Program-made: the position numbers and the translations under genes | DNA from: Nematostella vectensis | Lineage: Eukaryota; Cnidaria; Anthozoa; Actiniaria; Edwardsiidae | Direction of reading: 5' to 3' | Length of the DNA: 64,000 nucleotides | Assembly (NCBI RefSeq): GCF_932526225.1 | Contig: NC_064036.1 | Coordinates: 7,199,519-7,263,518, forward strand | The notes under the pieces: model-generated | Databases searched by the model: none | What the model was told of the DNA's origin: nothing | Seen by the model: only the letters and a program-made list of their open reading frames with translations | Part shown: piece by piece, positions 10,801 to 23,100 of the stretch | Layout of the letters: every line of letters starts with the position of its first letter | Numbering within the stretch: position 1 is the stretch's first letter

Positions 10801-12507
10801 CCTATAATGTAAGAAATTCACGGAATAAACGCCACTGATTGCCCAATGAATGCAAAGTCTCAACAACTCTCTCTTTTTTTTTCTAATCCATACTGTTATT
10901 TGTATTTACTATTCAAGGCTTTTACCATTAGACCTATATTACGGGTTCCCATAGAATCAATATCTAACGAGCATAAATTACTACAGGTTATAAGCGAGAA
11001 AAATATTGCTTGTTTGTGTCTTTTGTGTGTGTGTGTGGAAAATCAATGAAATTTTAACAAATTCTTGGCTCTTTTGCTTAGAAAATACTTTACTTATAAA
11101 AATGCTGCTATGAAGCTAGGATCTATTGAATATCAAAACTAACAAATTAACTGATATACCAGGATGATAATATTACTTAATAAATCTTATGGAAAGAAAC
11201 CACTAGACCTACGATAGATTGTTAAAAAATGCCCAGCTATATTTCAACCCCGACTCTCAACATCTACATCCTTGAAGAAAAGAAAATGATATTATTACGT
11301 AAAGTTGAAGTTCTTTCAGAGAAATCTTACCAATGGTGTGACGGGAAGCTATTTCTAGCGTGGTTTCAATAGCCTGTAGAGCAAGTACATGTCTTGCTTT
11401 TGTGTTTTCTAAAAGGCAAAGCGGCTAAAACGCAGTGATCTTGAAACTGATGACTTGGAATTTCCCAACCCACGCCTGCTACCCAGGATGCCTCGGGGGC
11501 TACTCAGCAGTCTACTTCGTCGTGGAGTGTGAGAAATATCACAAAAAAAGAGAAACAGGAATAGGCGATCCTGTTACTGCGATCTCTTTGCAGTATTGGA
11601 TGTTATTTTAATCAAAATGTTCGATGTGAAAAGAAAATTCTAAACGCAAAGATTCCACAGCACAGCGGGTGAAATTGTCACTAGCTCTACAACATAATCA
11701 TGAATGAGGAAGGGATTTTCTGACAGACAAGCAATGAAATTTTACATCGTATAAAGCACAAATTTTATAAGCAAACTATTAACGCTCACATACTACAGAA
11801 TCGCATGTAAAAAAAAGGAAAAATGTTACATAATGAATTTTTATCATAAAATTAAACTAAAAATAATATATCGTGCCGAAAGAGCTTCTAATCATTTTAT
11901 CTGTTTGATACAGAAACAACCCCCCATGATCCCTTGCGCGGGCCAGTTATCCGAATTAACGTGATGTCTGGTTTCCATATAGTCGTAACAGTAGTCTGCA
12001 AAAAATTCCTCGAGCTCCTAGAACCAGTTTTATCTCTGACGACTGTGAAACGACCCGTAGCTTCGGTCGTATCCGTCGATTGGTCGTCCCATCGAGTTTT
12101 CCATATAGTCGTAAGGGTCGCGAGGATTTTTTTGCAAACGACTGTTACGACCCTTACACCTGTTACGACTATATGGAAACCAGGCTTTAAGCTAGACTTA
12201 CCGATTGTACGTTGGTAAAAAAAAGGATAGCTTTAAATAGCTCTACGTACGTGATAAATCCAAAGCAAAAATGCTCATCAATAAAAATCTTGAAAGGCAA
12301 GTCTCCTAGAGTGAATCCGTTAGGGTTATAATAAACACCCAGCTTTGAAAGCGGATCAAACAGCGCGAACATCTCTTGCAAGTCACTCGACTTTCCTGTC
12401 ACAGCGCAAGCAGGATGCAACCGGACAATGTTTGTCCTTCGATTGAAAGGTGATCGGAGGCGTTTAAAAAACGCTCTCAGCACGTCGCCAGCCCTATGAC
12501 ATAGCAT
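7836..12507 (-). CDS. unrecognised multi-exon gene (at least four exons)
   Basis: Four minus-strand exons join in one frame. Exon A (12507-12202) starts with an ATG, is open for 102 codons and ends on a whole codon at GTAAGT. Exon B (11373-11331, 43 bases) starts phase 0 and ends phase 1 at GTAAGA. Exons C (9726-9685) and D (7877-7836) are both exactly 42 bases, phase 1 to 1, each closed by GTAAGT with an AG acceptor. The predicted protein includes LFDPLSKLGVYYNPNGFTLG and a hydrophobic stretch near the end of exon A (FCFGFITYVELFKAILFF), then short segments such as GQRGVPLAVGSITPG and GETICSELQAIQAIG. I do not recognise the family. Exon A may extend upstream through an acceptor, and the 3' end was not found. 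A transposon (11968-12183) lies in the first intron. Matching phases across four junctions are the main support. Confidence 0.45.
8309..8449. mobile_element. MITE, CAGGCGCGTAC family, copy 1
   Basis: This 141-base element begins CAGGCGCGTACACAGG and ends CCTGTGTACGCGCCTG, a perfect 16-bp terminal inverted repeat. It is flanked by a 5-bp target duplication TCAAC (8304-8308 and 8450-8454). The interior shares CAGTCATAGGT and GATTCCTTAATAAGAA with the copy at 59562. No coding capacity. Confidence 0.9.
9239..9490 (+). CDS. small secreted six-cysteine protein candidate (83 aa)
   Basis: The N terminus carries a hydrophobic stretch (AFVILTALTVVWTGFVA) suitable for a signal peptide. The remainder has six cysteines spaced C-x7-CC-x9-C-x17-C-x4-C, with CFRSRFFGCC near residue 35. 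Six cysteines in about 50 residues suggest three disulfides in a small extracellular domain. I cannot name a family, and the spacing is not the usual inhibitor-knot order. It lies in the intron between exons C and D of the minus-strand gene. No clear promoter or polyadenylation signal was found. A chance ORF, or one exon of a larger extracellular protein, remains possible. Confidence 0.35.
   Translation: MLQQKIKGNKAFVILTALTVVWTGFVAHLSKVTVCFRSRFFGCCFDEREPIIDCNAILIDRRENDYYKRWRCPIKDCYKVPDS
11968..12183. mobile_element. MITE with perfect 24-bp terminal inverted repeats
   Basis: 11968-11991 (CTGGTTTCCATATAGTCG...) is the exact reverse complement of 12160-12183. The interior carries further copies of CATATAGTCGTAA and its complement, so the whole 216 bases can fold back. 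No clear target duplication; TTAA occurs a few bases outside each end. It accounts for the open frame seen here. Confidence 0.85.
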
Positions 12508-12904
12508 CTCGCTATGGAGGCGATCGATAGAGCACTATTGATGAAATACATTTAAAAGTCTGAACCAGTGAACCAGGATCGTCTAAGGAAGGACCCAGGG
12601 CACGCAACCCCCTCCCCCCATTCCCCCTTGCAAATTTCTGTGAATCTATAAAGCCTCGTACAATCTGCACGAGAGGAAATGGAAAAAAATGATAATAGAA
12701 AACAAAACAGGTAACCTTGTTCACTATGTTTAGTTGTTTGCGCACAAACCACGAACTGGTGAAGCTGATGGCTCACAACTTTTTTCCAAAATTGATCTTT
12801 GAGATAAAATACTTTAACTTAAACAATCCCCTGCTAGCAGCAACATCGTATCTCTGTGTTTCGCATTTCTGGAGCTGTTCACTACGTTTTGTCGCGGAAT
12901 TGTT

Positions 12905-13090
12905 ATTCCGTAAACAACGCCATTATCAGCCCCAGCACTGCTGACGCCAGTAGGCTCGGCTGACAACAAGACAAAGAAAATATTGTCGGAAACTAATGCA
13001 AGGCAACATGGTGTAAGAACACCGCCGTCATTGCTTGGATGGCGACTAACAAACAATGCTGGCGCTGTACATGCGATCAACATCATTAAC
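12905..13090. repeat. dispersed repeat, second copy
   Basis: Related to 2258-2480: CAGC(N)CAGCAYTGCTG, ACAAGACAAAGAAA, GGCAACATGGTG and a single GATGGCGACTAACAA unit appear in the same order. Here the terminal unit is not amplified. Confidence 0.5.
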
Positions 13091-14545
13091 AGGAAAAAAA
13101 AGGATAAAATTAAAACTATTGAAATTTCATCTTAGACCTGCTACCATATGAAGGCATAACTGAATTTTGGCAACATGTCGGATGAAATTACTGAACACTC
13201 TTCCGTCGATACTCTAAACGCAAACTGGAAAGCGGGAAAAGCTAACAGATCGATGCTTACATGTTTGCTTCTGTTTTGAGTTTGTCAACGCAAGAGAGGC
13301 AACCAATATCCGGCAGCGGCTTTTAGTGGATTCACCTGAAAAAGCCAACACTTCGGGTTACCCGCTGGACGCTAAAATAAATGGAATGCCCGCTGCAATC
13401 GCTTCATTGTCAAACTGTACCAACCGAAACCACAAATATAGAAATAAAAATAGCAGTAGCTAGCAGTGGCAACACGACGGATGGATTTACTAGAAGGTGG
13501 GGAATTTAAAGCTAACACATCAATGGTAACAAAACATCTTCAGACAGCAGAACGAGACAACAACAAGAAGAATGAAACAACAACAAACAACAGCAGCAAC
13601 AACAACAAACTTTATCAAAAGCCACGACAGAACAACAAACGCTATGCAAATTAAATCAAGTTCATATCGTGCTGTTAGACTCCAATATGAAACACTATAC
13701 TATAAAAATCTACTTCGTTTTGAAAAGATACGCTTTATGTCCATTGTTCTCGTTATATACGTGTGAATACAAAACGCTTTTACACAAGAAATACAATTCA
13801 CCATATAGATTGTTCTTAGATACCTCTAAACACGGTAATAATATATATTTTATTTGTACATAAGTACTATTATAATGGTCTATACAATAAGCTTACTCGG
13901 CAATGGAAGAGAGAATTAAATGTATTTTGCTACCAGAAATAATGTTAGATGTAATTATCATAAATTAAGGTTAAGATGCCCCTTACAAAGCATGATGTTG
14001 TTGTAGACCCTTGGTAAATTTCGAGCATAGTAAAGAGGTAATATTGTAGAGGGTAAATTTCGATTACTTTGGGGGAATTTTTGAAAAATGCTAAACACAA
14101 TAGAAATAATTAAGTCAATACGACAGAGTAGTTAACAAAGTTTATAGACGTCTGTTAATTAGAATAAATTGAAATACGCTTCACGATAAATTTTGCGATA
14201 CAGCGTCTGAAAAAGTCATTTTAGTGTTAAAAAGTAAAGCTAAGATTGCCTCAGATAAGTCTCATAATAGACGAAGCAAATCTTCTTGTTAAAAGAAGAT
14301 ATTTTAGTTTAGTTTAGAAAACCTTACAATCGAATAAAATCTAAGATAGAAATTAATCCTAGAAAAAAAAACAAGAACTTCAATCAACAGTAAGACCCTA
14401 CTGTTATACTACAGGCCAAGTATATATTCGGTCGGTATATATATTCGGTCGAAAAGGTCAAAGAGGGAATAAAAAGAGATAAATAATTAATTCGGTGTGG
14501 GAACTATGTCCATGCTTTTGATAACGGTAAAATGAACTATATTTT
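13091..14545. other. gene-free stretch
   Basis: AT-rich with a CAACAA-rich patch near 13555-13640. No credible exon on either strand. Confidence 0.45.
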
Positions 14546-14972
14546 TCACAGAGTAATAGGAATTTTAACATTGCGCTTGATAAATTCAGATGAGGCGTCT
14601 TTGTTTCGAAAGAGGAAATAGGGCGAACGGCGCCGTAATTTTAAACTCCTTGAAAACCCTGCTAATTTACCGAAAGTAGTCAAAAGTATAAGAGTTCCGT
14701 TAGGTGGCATAAAACACAAAAAAGACCAACTAGAGCCATACCATTGTTGTCTAAGCCTTTAAGAAAAAATCCAACAGCTGACGCAAGGAGGACAAATACA
14801 GCTTTTGCCGCCAGGAAGGTGTGAGCAAGGTAGCATGTTTGCTTCACCGGCCAACTTTGGTAAGGTCGATATCTAAACGTACTCACCTTTTGGCATAGAA
14901 GCTAGCAGAAGCACCCGTGCAGATTAGGCGGTCGACACAATTGGAATTGTACGAAAAACAGTGGGAAATAGC
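14546..14972 (-). CDS. possible 3' exon pair of an unknown gene
   Basis: On the minus strand an 86-base segment (14972-14887) lies between an ATTTTTAG acceptor and an AAAAG|GTGAGT donor. Read from phase 0 it encodes a short cysteine-containing peptide (CFSYNSNCVDRLICTG). It joins in frame (phase 2) to an open segment 14756-14546 after TTTTTTCTTAAAG, which ends in TGA after 70 codons. No start exon and no recognised domain. The splice signals are good but the case is thin, and a chance pairing is possible. Confidence 0.2.
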
Positions 14973-16398
14973 CTAAAAATGTAGTGTTATTTTGATTTGT
15001 CACGTTTTTTTCCGCTAGAAGCACTGACAAGGTTTGCATATTCCCCCGCCATCTGCGCTATTCCTTACGTCAACACAGCGAATGAGGAGCCTAAATGCGC
15101 CGTGTGTAAGTTTAGACTAGATTGAATCCATTATGGAATTAATGCTAGCTTGTCAGCCAATCAGTGGATTGTCAAAGTAATCAAGGAAGGTTCAAAATTC
15201 GAAACAAAATAACAGATCGCTCACATAGTCCCCTAGCATATAGTTAATTCGAGGAAGCAGACGTTCAACTCTTCAATTAAACAAACGAAGAGAAACCAAT
15301 ACCACTCGAAAAACAAAATGAAGCAAACAAACGAGTTTTGGCAGAAGAAAAAAGGCTCTTCACGACTTTGAAATCGCATATTCGAGAAAAGAAAAACTCA
15401 TGTTGGACGAAGCTATAGCAGCACATTTTTCTAAGTATATATTCAAATGTAAACTAGTATACGTTCACCAGTATACTTTTAGAAACCCTTATCGCAGTCG
15501 TTATATTTTAAAATGTAGCGTAGCAAAGCGCTCGGGTGTGGTTTCCTTTTTATGTAGCCGGCGTTTTGTTTTAGCACAAAATAACAACTTTCTTTAAAAG
15601 CCTTTTTCTTATCTATTTGCTCATGGTTACCTGAAATACCTGCAGGCGAAAAGTTAATTGAAAATAAAAGCTACAACTTGCCACTTGGCAAGAACTGCTA
15701 GCCATTTCCAGCTAATTCATACTTGCGCGTTGGCTAGGTTAGCCAGGAAAGCTATTAAAAATCGAGTCCTTCTTGGTTACAAGGATCAAAATTTAGATAA
15801 TTTGCCACTGGAAAGAACTGCCCGTTTATACACACGGGCGGAATCCGTCTATTTTAGCACTTAAGAGAATACGGAACAGGCAAACATGTAACCTTAGACA
15901 ACGGATCACAGAGCGGGAAACAGTCAGTCAGCTACCCGCCCGTTGTTATGTTTACATTTGAGAATACAACGGTCTATCTACAAGGAAACTTCAAATAACC
16001 ATCACCTAGTCTGGAACTTTATAAACAATATTTGATTAAAATTATCTCAGTTGCTCCGTCTTCCCTACTTGAATTAACTGATGCAAATGTTTGATTTGAG
16101 TGATTCTGTACTGAAATAAAGCGTTAAACGGCGGCATGATTTTTTCTAACAAAATCGGGCGGTTGGCTAAGGGGGGTATGAAGGGGGAGGCGTGACAGCG
16201 CCCCCCTTCCCCCCCCAGCCCCTCCCTTGCTGATCTTGGTTATACCCCTATATACGTTTTAATTTTTCTAATAACAGGACTATTCGCCAATTGGGCAATA
16301 AATCTACAGTAGCTATTTAAGAGGTTGTACCGGCGGTTATGATGTGATCCGAGGAAGGCCACTGAATGTTATGCCTCAGGTGCTGCCACACGCTTAAC
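14973..16398. other. gene-free stretch
   Basis: Nothing supportable. A G-rich/C-rich patch (about 16170-16220) looks like part of a decayed repeat. Confidence 0.45.
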
Positions 16399-17749
16399 TG
16401 CGATGTTCAGTATTTTGCGATGCTCAATACTCTGCGATGCTCAATACTCTGCGATGCTCAATATTTTGCGATGCTCAATATTTTGCGATGCTCAATATTT
16501 TGCGATGCTCAATACTCTGCGATGCTCAATACTCTGCGATGCTCAATACTCTGCGATGCCTAATATTTTGCGATGCTCAATATTTTGCGATGCTCAATAC
16601 TCTGCGATGCTCAATACTCTGCGATGCTCAATATTTTGCGATGCTCAATATTTTGCGATGCTCAATATTTTGCGATGCTCAATATTTTGCGATGCTCAAT
16701 ATTTTGCGATGCTCAATACTCTGCGATGCTCAATATTTTGCGATGCTCAATACTTTGCGATGCTCAATACTCTGCGATGCTCAATACTCTGCGATGCTCA
16801 ATACTGCGATGCTCAATACTCTGCGATGCTAAATACTCTGCGATGCTCAATATTTTGCGATGCTCAATATTTTGCGATGCTCAATACTCTGCGATGCTCA
16901 ATATTTTGCGATGCTCAATACTCTGCGATGCTCAATATTCTGCGATGCTCAATATTTTGCGATGCTCAATATTTTGCGATGCTCAATACTCTGCGATGCT
17001 CAATATTTTGCGATGCTCAATACTCTGCGATGCTCAATATTTTGCGATGCTCAATACTTTGCGATGCTCAATACTCTGCGATGCTCAATATTCTGCGATG
17101 CTCAATACTCTGCGATGCTCAATACTCTGCGATGCTCAATACTCTGCGATGCTCAATACTCTGCGATGCTCAATACTCTGCGATGCTCAATACTCTGCGA
17201 TGCTCAATATTCTGCGATGCTCAATATTCTGCGATGCTCAATATTTTGCGATGCTCAATATTTTGCGATGCTCAATACTCTGCGATGCTCAATACTCTGC
17301 GATGCTCAATACTCTGCGATGCCTAATATTTCGCGATGCTCAATATTTTGCGATGCTCAATACTCTGCGATGCTCAATACTCTGCGATGCTCAATACTCT
17401 GCGATGCTCAATACTCTGCGATGCTCAATACTCTGCGATGCTCAATACTCTGCGATGCTCAATATTTTGCGATGCTCAATACTCTGCGATGCTCAATACT
17501 GCGATGCTCAATACTCTGCGATGCTCAATATTTTGCGATGCTCAATACTCTGCGATGCCTAATATTTTGCGATGCTCAATATTTTGCGATGCTCAATACT
17601 CTGCGATGCTCAATACTCTGCGATGCTCAATATTCTGCGATGCTCAAATATTCTGCGATGCTCAATATTCTGCGATGCTCAATACTCTGCGATGCTAAAT
17701 ATTCTGCCATGCTCAATATTCTGCGATGCTTAATATTCTGCGATGCTCT
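16399..17749. repeat. 17-bp minisatellite, about 79 units
   Basis: The unit is TGCGATGCTCAATAYTY (17 bp), with variants differing mainly in the last three bases (CTC, TTT, TTC). Two or more units are shortened to 14 bases (near 16801 and 17500) and a few carry CTAA for TCAA. Because 17 is not a multiple of three and the forward unit has no stop, all three forward frames are open and encode the same 17-residue repeat. The long ORFs here are by-products of the array, not genes. Confidence 0.95.
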
Positions 17750-18680
17750 CGCCAACAATTCCCAACTGACTTTCATTCATCCATCCATTCTTTTTCAGGT
17801 ATTTATGTGTTAAAAAAGTACCAAGTGCATTTTATTCAATAAGGGGAATATTTTTATCCATATCGATGATGCAGAAGAAGCTAAACGGCTTGCCGTTCTT
17901 CTCCTTGCAAGAAAAGCGCAGCACGAGAAAAGAGAAAGAAAGAGAGCGAGGAAGACAGCGAATCCGATATATGCGAGGATATTGATGAAGAAGAGTGAGT
18001 GCTTAACCACAAAAAAAATGCATACAGGCCGGTATATACAGGTTTACATTACATATACAAAGCGCAACATAACATGTATCCTGGACTCCTGGACTCGTTG
18101 AGCCACGAAGTCTGATTTGACACTTGTTAAAAAAGTCTATCACCTAAGAGCCCAAAATTGGGTCCGAGTACTAATTTTCAAGAACAAGTGGGCTTAGGCA
18201 CAATTAAAAGCTTGTTTATTCAGGTTTTCAAAAATATTTTGGCGGCCATGTGGAATGGTTAGCTTTCATGTAGAAAATCGAGTTTGAAGTAGCCTTGGTC
18301 AATGTCGCACCCGCTGTCATTTGCAGAATGCTTTCGACACAGCCCGTTAAAGAAAGGTGAATAGTATCACCTAATTTCGCTTGAAAAGCCGATATTTTTC
18401 ATCAATGGTAGGAATAATAATCACACATCATACTCTTATAGACTTTTCGAAGTTTTACAGAGAGTTTTAGTTGAGTCGGTTTTTATGTTCGGTGGCGTGT
18501 TTGCATCAGTGCGCCGCTAATTAATTTCAATTTCTGTATCTAGCGCTTTTCCATTATGGGAGGGGGGAGGGGGGGTGCGCAGGCATTATAAAATAGTACT
18601 TACGCGAAGATTACTTAAAATGTATATAAAAAGATAACTTGGGCAGCCAAGGTGGGCAGAGGGTTCGCGCGCACCCTGCA
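17750..18680. other. no clear gene; one short coding-like patch
   Basis: The + frame from about 17862 (IDDAEEAKRLAVLLLARK) is rich in Lys/Arg and ends near a GTGAGT, but the opposite strand is also open and no partner exon was found. The rest shows nothing. Confidence 0.4.
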
Positions 18681-20114
18681 CGAGGGGGAGGCTTGTAGAG
18701 ATACGAGGGAGACGCTTGTAGGGAAACGAGGGAGATGCTTGTAGGGAAACGAGGGAGATGCTTGTAGAGATACGAGGGAGACGCTTGTAGAAATACGAGG
18801 GAGCGGCTTGTAGGGAATCAAGGGAGAGGCTTGTAGGGATACGAGGGAGAGGCTTGTAGGGAATCGAGGGAGATGCTTGTAGGGAATCGAGGGAGAGGCT
18901 TGTAGGGAATCGAGGGAGAGGCTTGTAGGGAATCGAGGGAGAGGCTTGTAGGGAATCGAGGGAGAGGCTTGTAGGGATACGAGGGGGAGGCTTGTAGGGA
19001 TACGAGGGAGAGGCTTGTAGGGATACGAGAGAGAGGCTTGTAGGAATACGAGAGAGAGGCTTGTAGGAATACGAGGGAGAGGCTTGTAGGGAATCGAGGG
19101 AGAGGCTTGTAGGAAATCGTGGGGGAGGGGCTTGTAGGGATACGAGGGAGAGGCTTGTAGGGAATCGAGGGAGAGGCTTGTAGGGAATCGAGGGAGAGGC
19201 TTGTAGGGAATCGAGGGAGAGGCTTGTAGGGAATCGAGGGAGGGGCTTGTAGGGATACAAGGGAGAGGCTTGTAGGGATACGAGGGAGAGGCTTGTAGGG
19301 ATATGAGGGAGACGCTTGTAGGGAATCAAGGGAGAGGCTTGTAGGGATACGAGGGAGAGGCTTGTAGGGAATCGAGGGAGATGCTTGTAGGGAATCGAGG
19401 GAGAGGCTTGTAGGGAATCGAGGGAGAGGCTTGTAGGGAATCGAGGGAGAGGCTTGTAGGGAATCGAGGGAGAGGCTTGTAGGGATACGAGGGGGAGGCT
19501 TGTAGGGATACGAGGGAGAGGCTTGTAGGGATACGAGAGAGAGGCTTGTAGGAATACGAGAGAGAGGCTTGTAGGAATACGAGGGAGAGGCTTGTAGGGA
19601 ATCGAGGGAGAGGCTTGTAGGAAATCGTGGGGGAGGGGCTTGTAGGGATACGAGGGAGAGGCTTGTAGGGAATCGAGGGAGAGGCTTGTAGGGAATCGAG
19701 GGAGAGGCTTGTAGGGAATCGAGGGAGGGGCTTGTAGAGATACGAGGGGCAGAGGCTTGTTGGGATACAAGGGAGGGGCTTGTAGGGAATCGAGGGAGAG
19801 GCTTGTAGGGAATCGAGGGAGAGGCTTGTAGGGAATCGAGGGAGAGGCTTGTAGGGATACGAGGGGGAGGCTTGTAGGGAATCGAGGGAGGGGCTTGTAG
19901 GGAATCGAGGGAGAGGCTTGTAGGGAATCGAGGGAGAGGCTTGTAGGGAATCGAGGGAGAGGCTTGTAGGGAATCGAGGGAGAGGCTTGTAGGGATACGA
20001 GGGAGGGGCTTGTAGGGAATCGAGGGAGAGGCTTGTAGGGATACGAGGGAGGGGCTTGTAGGGAATCGAGGGAGAGGCTTGTAGGGAATCGAGGGATAGG
20101 CTTGTAGGGAATCG
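18681..20114. repeat. 23-bp minisatellite, about 62 units
   Basis: The unit is GGCTTGTAGGGAATCGAGGGAGA (or GGGATACG in place of GGAATCG), repeated about 62 times. Stop codons are absent from the minus strand, which gives long artefactual ORFs of a 23-residue repeat. A higher-order duplication is visible: the marker AGGAAATCGTGGGGGAGGGG occurs at 19111 and again at 19619, with the same order of variant units around both, an offset of about 508 bases (22 units). Confidence 0.95.
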
Positions 20115-23100
20115 ACCTTTAAACCTTTAAAAATCAATAAACTTCGACGCCCCCTCCCCTTTAGACCTTTCCAATTTGAGCCTCCCCTCCTCAATACCCT
20201 CACGCAGCCCTCCCCCTCTCAGGATAATAAATGAACTTTCCCAAAAGTACCAAAACGTCGGCAAGTTAATAATAAGAGACCACAGCTTACTTTGAATAAT
20301 TATTATCATTGCAACAACCAATTAAAGCAAACATCATTTACATTTGTAAACAACGCCACTAAAAGAAAAAATGAAAATGAATATAAATGTTAATAAATAT
20401 TGCAGGCATTTTTCGAAGTACTGAACAAAAAAATCATAGAACTGAACGACTGAATTCTTAAATCATATAACGTTTACTAAACAATCAACAACATCTCAAG
20501 TACAGAGACATCTTAAGTGTTAATAGAAGAGGGTACCAGAAGTTTGATTTTACCTTACTGACATTATCTGTTGTTCAATTGGAGAATAAGTACATTAGGC
20601 GTCAATATTTTGGGTTTTATGGCTATTGTAAATCGTTATCTTCATGATTTGGGTTATTGAAACTCGTATTTATGAGTTGGGCTTTTATGGCTATGATAAC
20701 TCGTTGTCTTTGTGATTTCTGGCCAACTTTCAACGAAATAGTTTACCTACGACAAAACCTCAGCTCGAGGCTAAGCAAGGCCGCAAGGAGAAGACAAAAA
20801 AGCGTATTTTCAACGAGGTAATTTGAACAAGGCAAAAACATTAGTCTCTCGGATTCTTTTGCAAGAAGAGTCTAAGCTTTTAGAAGCCCCTTCGACTTAA
20901 ATAATAGTTAAAACTATTAAAGAAGTAGTTTAACGGACTTACCTTGATAGCTGGGAATCACATGTCAGCCATAGTTCATCGTGAGCGATAACTTATCGGC
21001 GTTCTGGGGGAGGAAAACGTGATTTACGGCAGTTAAATCACAATCAAATCCGTGGTGATTCTTCTTCTAGATGGCTTGGTGACAACAAGTTCAAATGGCA
21101 CTGTTATCAAACGTAGCACTCGAAAGCTAAATATTAAATAGTGTAAATATGATAACGATAAGGATCAGGCTGGGAAAACATAGTCTGAAAACAACTAGTG
21201 TTTACTTTGTGAGGGGACGCTCTCTTTTCTTGAATGAATAGCATGTTATTTAACCTAAGATAAGGGAAAAATAAGAAATACCCTGTTTTTAAAAATGCAA
21301 ATAAAAATGGCACAAGTACTGTACTGTGGATTGTCGTACTGAACATTTCCATTTATATACAAATGGAGCACCACATACAAACATATTTTGATATCTATAT
21401 TAATACGTAAGTGTTTTTTACTACTTCTACGAATAGAATTCACCAGCTTACGAAAAGACTTACGAAAAGACTCATGCTTTAATTTCAATATCAGTCTATT
21501 TCTGTTTTTATGCGGCATATGTAAAATCTTTCATTTCAGCTTTTTGTTAATTAACGATAATAATAAAAAGCTCGATGTCAAATTAAAAATATATATATTA
21601 TTCAAGTGATGAGAATTCCAAAAAGTCAATGAAAGTGCATCTCTCGCACACTTGCACTAAGAAATCACGTGACCTTTTGGGTGACAAACTCGGCTTTAGG
21701 CGGGAAAATAGCAACCACAAAATGCTTATTCCCTAGCAATATGTTCGCCTATTACTGTACTTCAAGAGTATGTGTGTATATTCATTTTTTATAGTACGTG
21801 TGTCCTGTTATCTAATGGGGTAGATAGAAAAGAATGGCACTCTTGCCGTTCTACCCAACCCCCTCCCACGAGTAAATCCTGGGTACGCGCCTGCTACTAT
21901 AACATCCAACCATGTATTTCAATTTCTTATGCAGAAAAACCAGAGGGAAAGAAAAAGGGCTAAGGGACATATGATAACAAAATTATACTAAGAACAAAAG
22001 GAAAATCGAATTACGTTTTTTTAAACGTTTTATTTTAGAGAAGGAACATATATTTTAAACATATTTTCTAAAGATTTTCCGGAGTCAATGGTATCGTTTC
22101 TTACCTTACATGTGTGATAATTTCATGAATCATCCCAAAATTCAGCTTGCGAGGTCGACTGAAGTTTGAACTTGACGTGCTTCACACTGCTTTTAATAAA
22201 GAGAGAGTTCATTTAACGATGGTCATTTTTAATTGCCTTATTTCCTCTTGTAATTAAGGTCGAGAGAGGGTGAGAAAAGGAAAGCACACATTTTAATAAC
22301 AAAGAACCAAAAGGAAAAGTAAGGGAATATTTAGGACATGGTGTTTTTCATATTATTTTATTATATTACAATAGAAAAATACTTCAAAGTAATCTTTTTG
22401 CAGTGATTTTGGCGAAATTTAAAGAATAACGATTGAGACTTATCATTAGAAAAGTAATATTTTAGATTTGTTTTTATTAAGAAAAGACTTTCATTTTATT
22501 TCATTTCACTCTACCCATCGTAAACATGCACTTTCAGTAATTATTTTGTAAACTTGTCATACGTACAGTAATTGAATGGTATTGTTGAAATTAATTGAAA
22601 TTAAAATAAAACAACAAATACGGAATAAACATGATTATTTTCACAGCACTTTATATACTCATTTCTTTTGCATATTAGGATTCTATTTTGCAGTTGGACA
22701 TCGCAACGTTTTACTCCATATTGTTACGCGCCGGGCGATTCATTGATATGGATAAACATGGAGGTTTAAGTTCATTACTCAGATTGCTAAGAAAATGAAA
22801 AAAAGTCCTGAATTTATTTAAACACTTTAAAAGAGAAACGAATAATTACACAAGCGCCCTCAGAAAAGCAATGTGCCCCCAGACCTTCTATAACAGCCCA
22901 TAGTCAGAGGTGTGTGTGTGTGGGGGGGGGGGGGGGGGGGGGGGTTCCGCTTGAAGATCCGTTCAAAGCAAAAAGAGATTATACCGTACCGTTCACATCA
23001 AAATGTATTTAAAATGACTATAATTTTTTTATAATAGTTATCTTTATTATTATCGCTATATGGTAAAAAGGTACCTTATTAATAACATTTCAAATAAAAG

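Noticed and set aside
16403-17813. Several long ORFs of over 300 codons on the + strand
   Set aside because: They are translations of the 17-bp minisatellite in different frames; no start context, splice signal or non-repeat domain.
17862-18000. Lys/Arg-rich coding-like patch ending near GTGAGT
   Set aside because: Opposite strand equally open, no upstream acceptor in frame and no partner exon; could be low-complexity bias.
18586-20203. Long Pro/Ser/Leu-rich ORFs on the minus strand
   Set aside because: They are translations of the 23-bp minisatellite, with near-identical 23-residue repeats in more than one frame.
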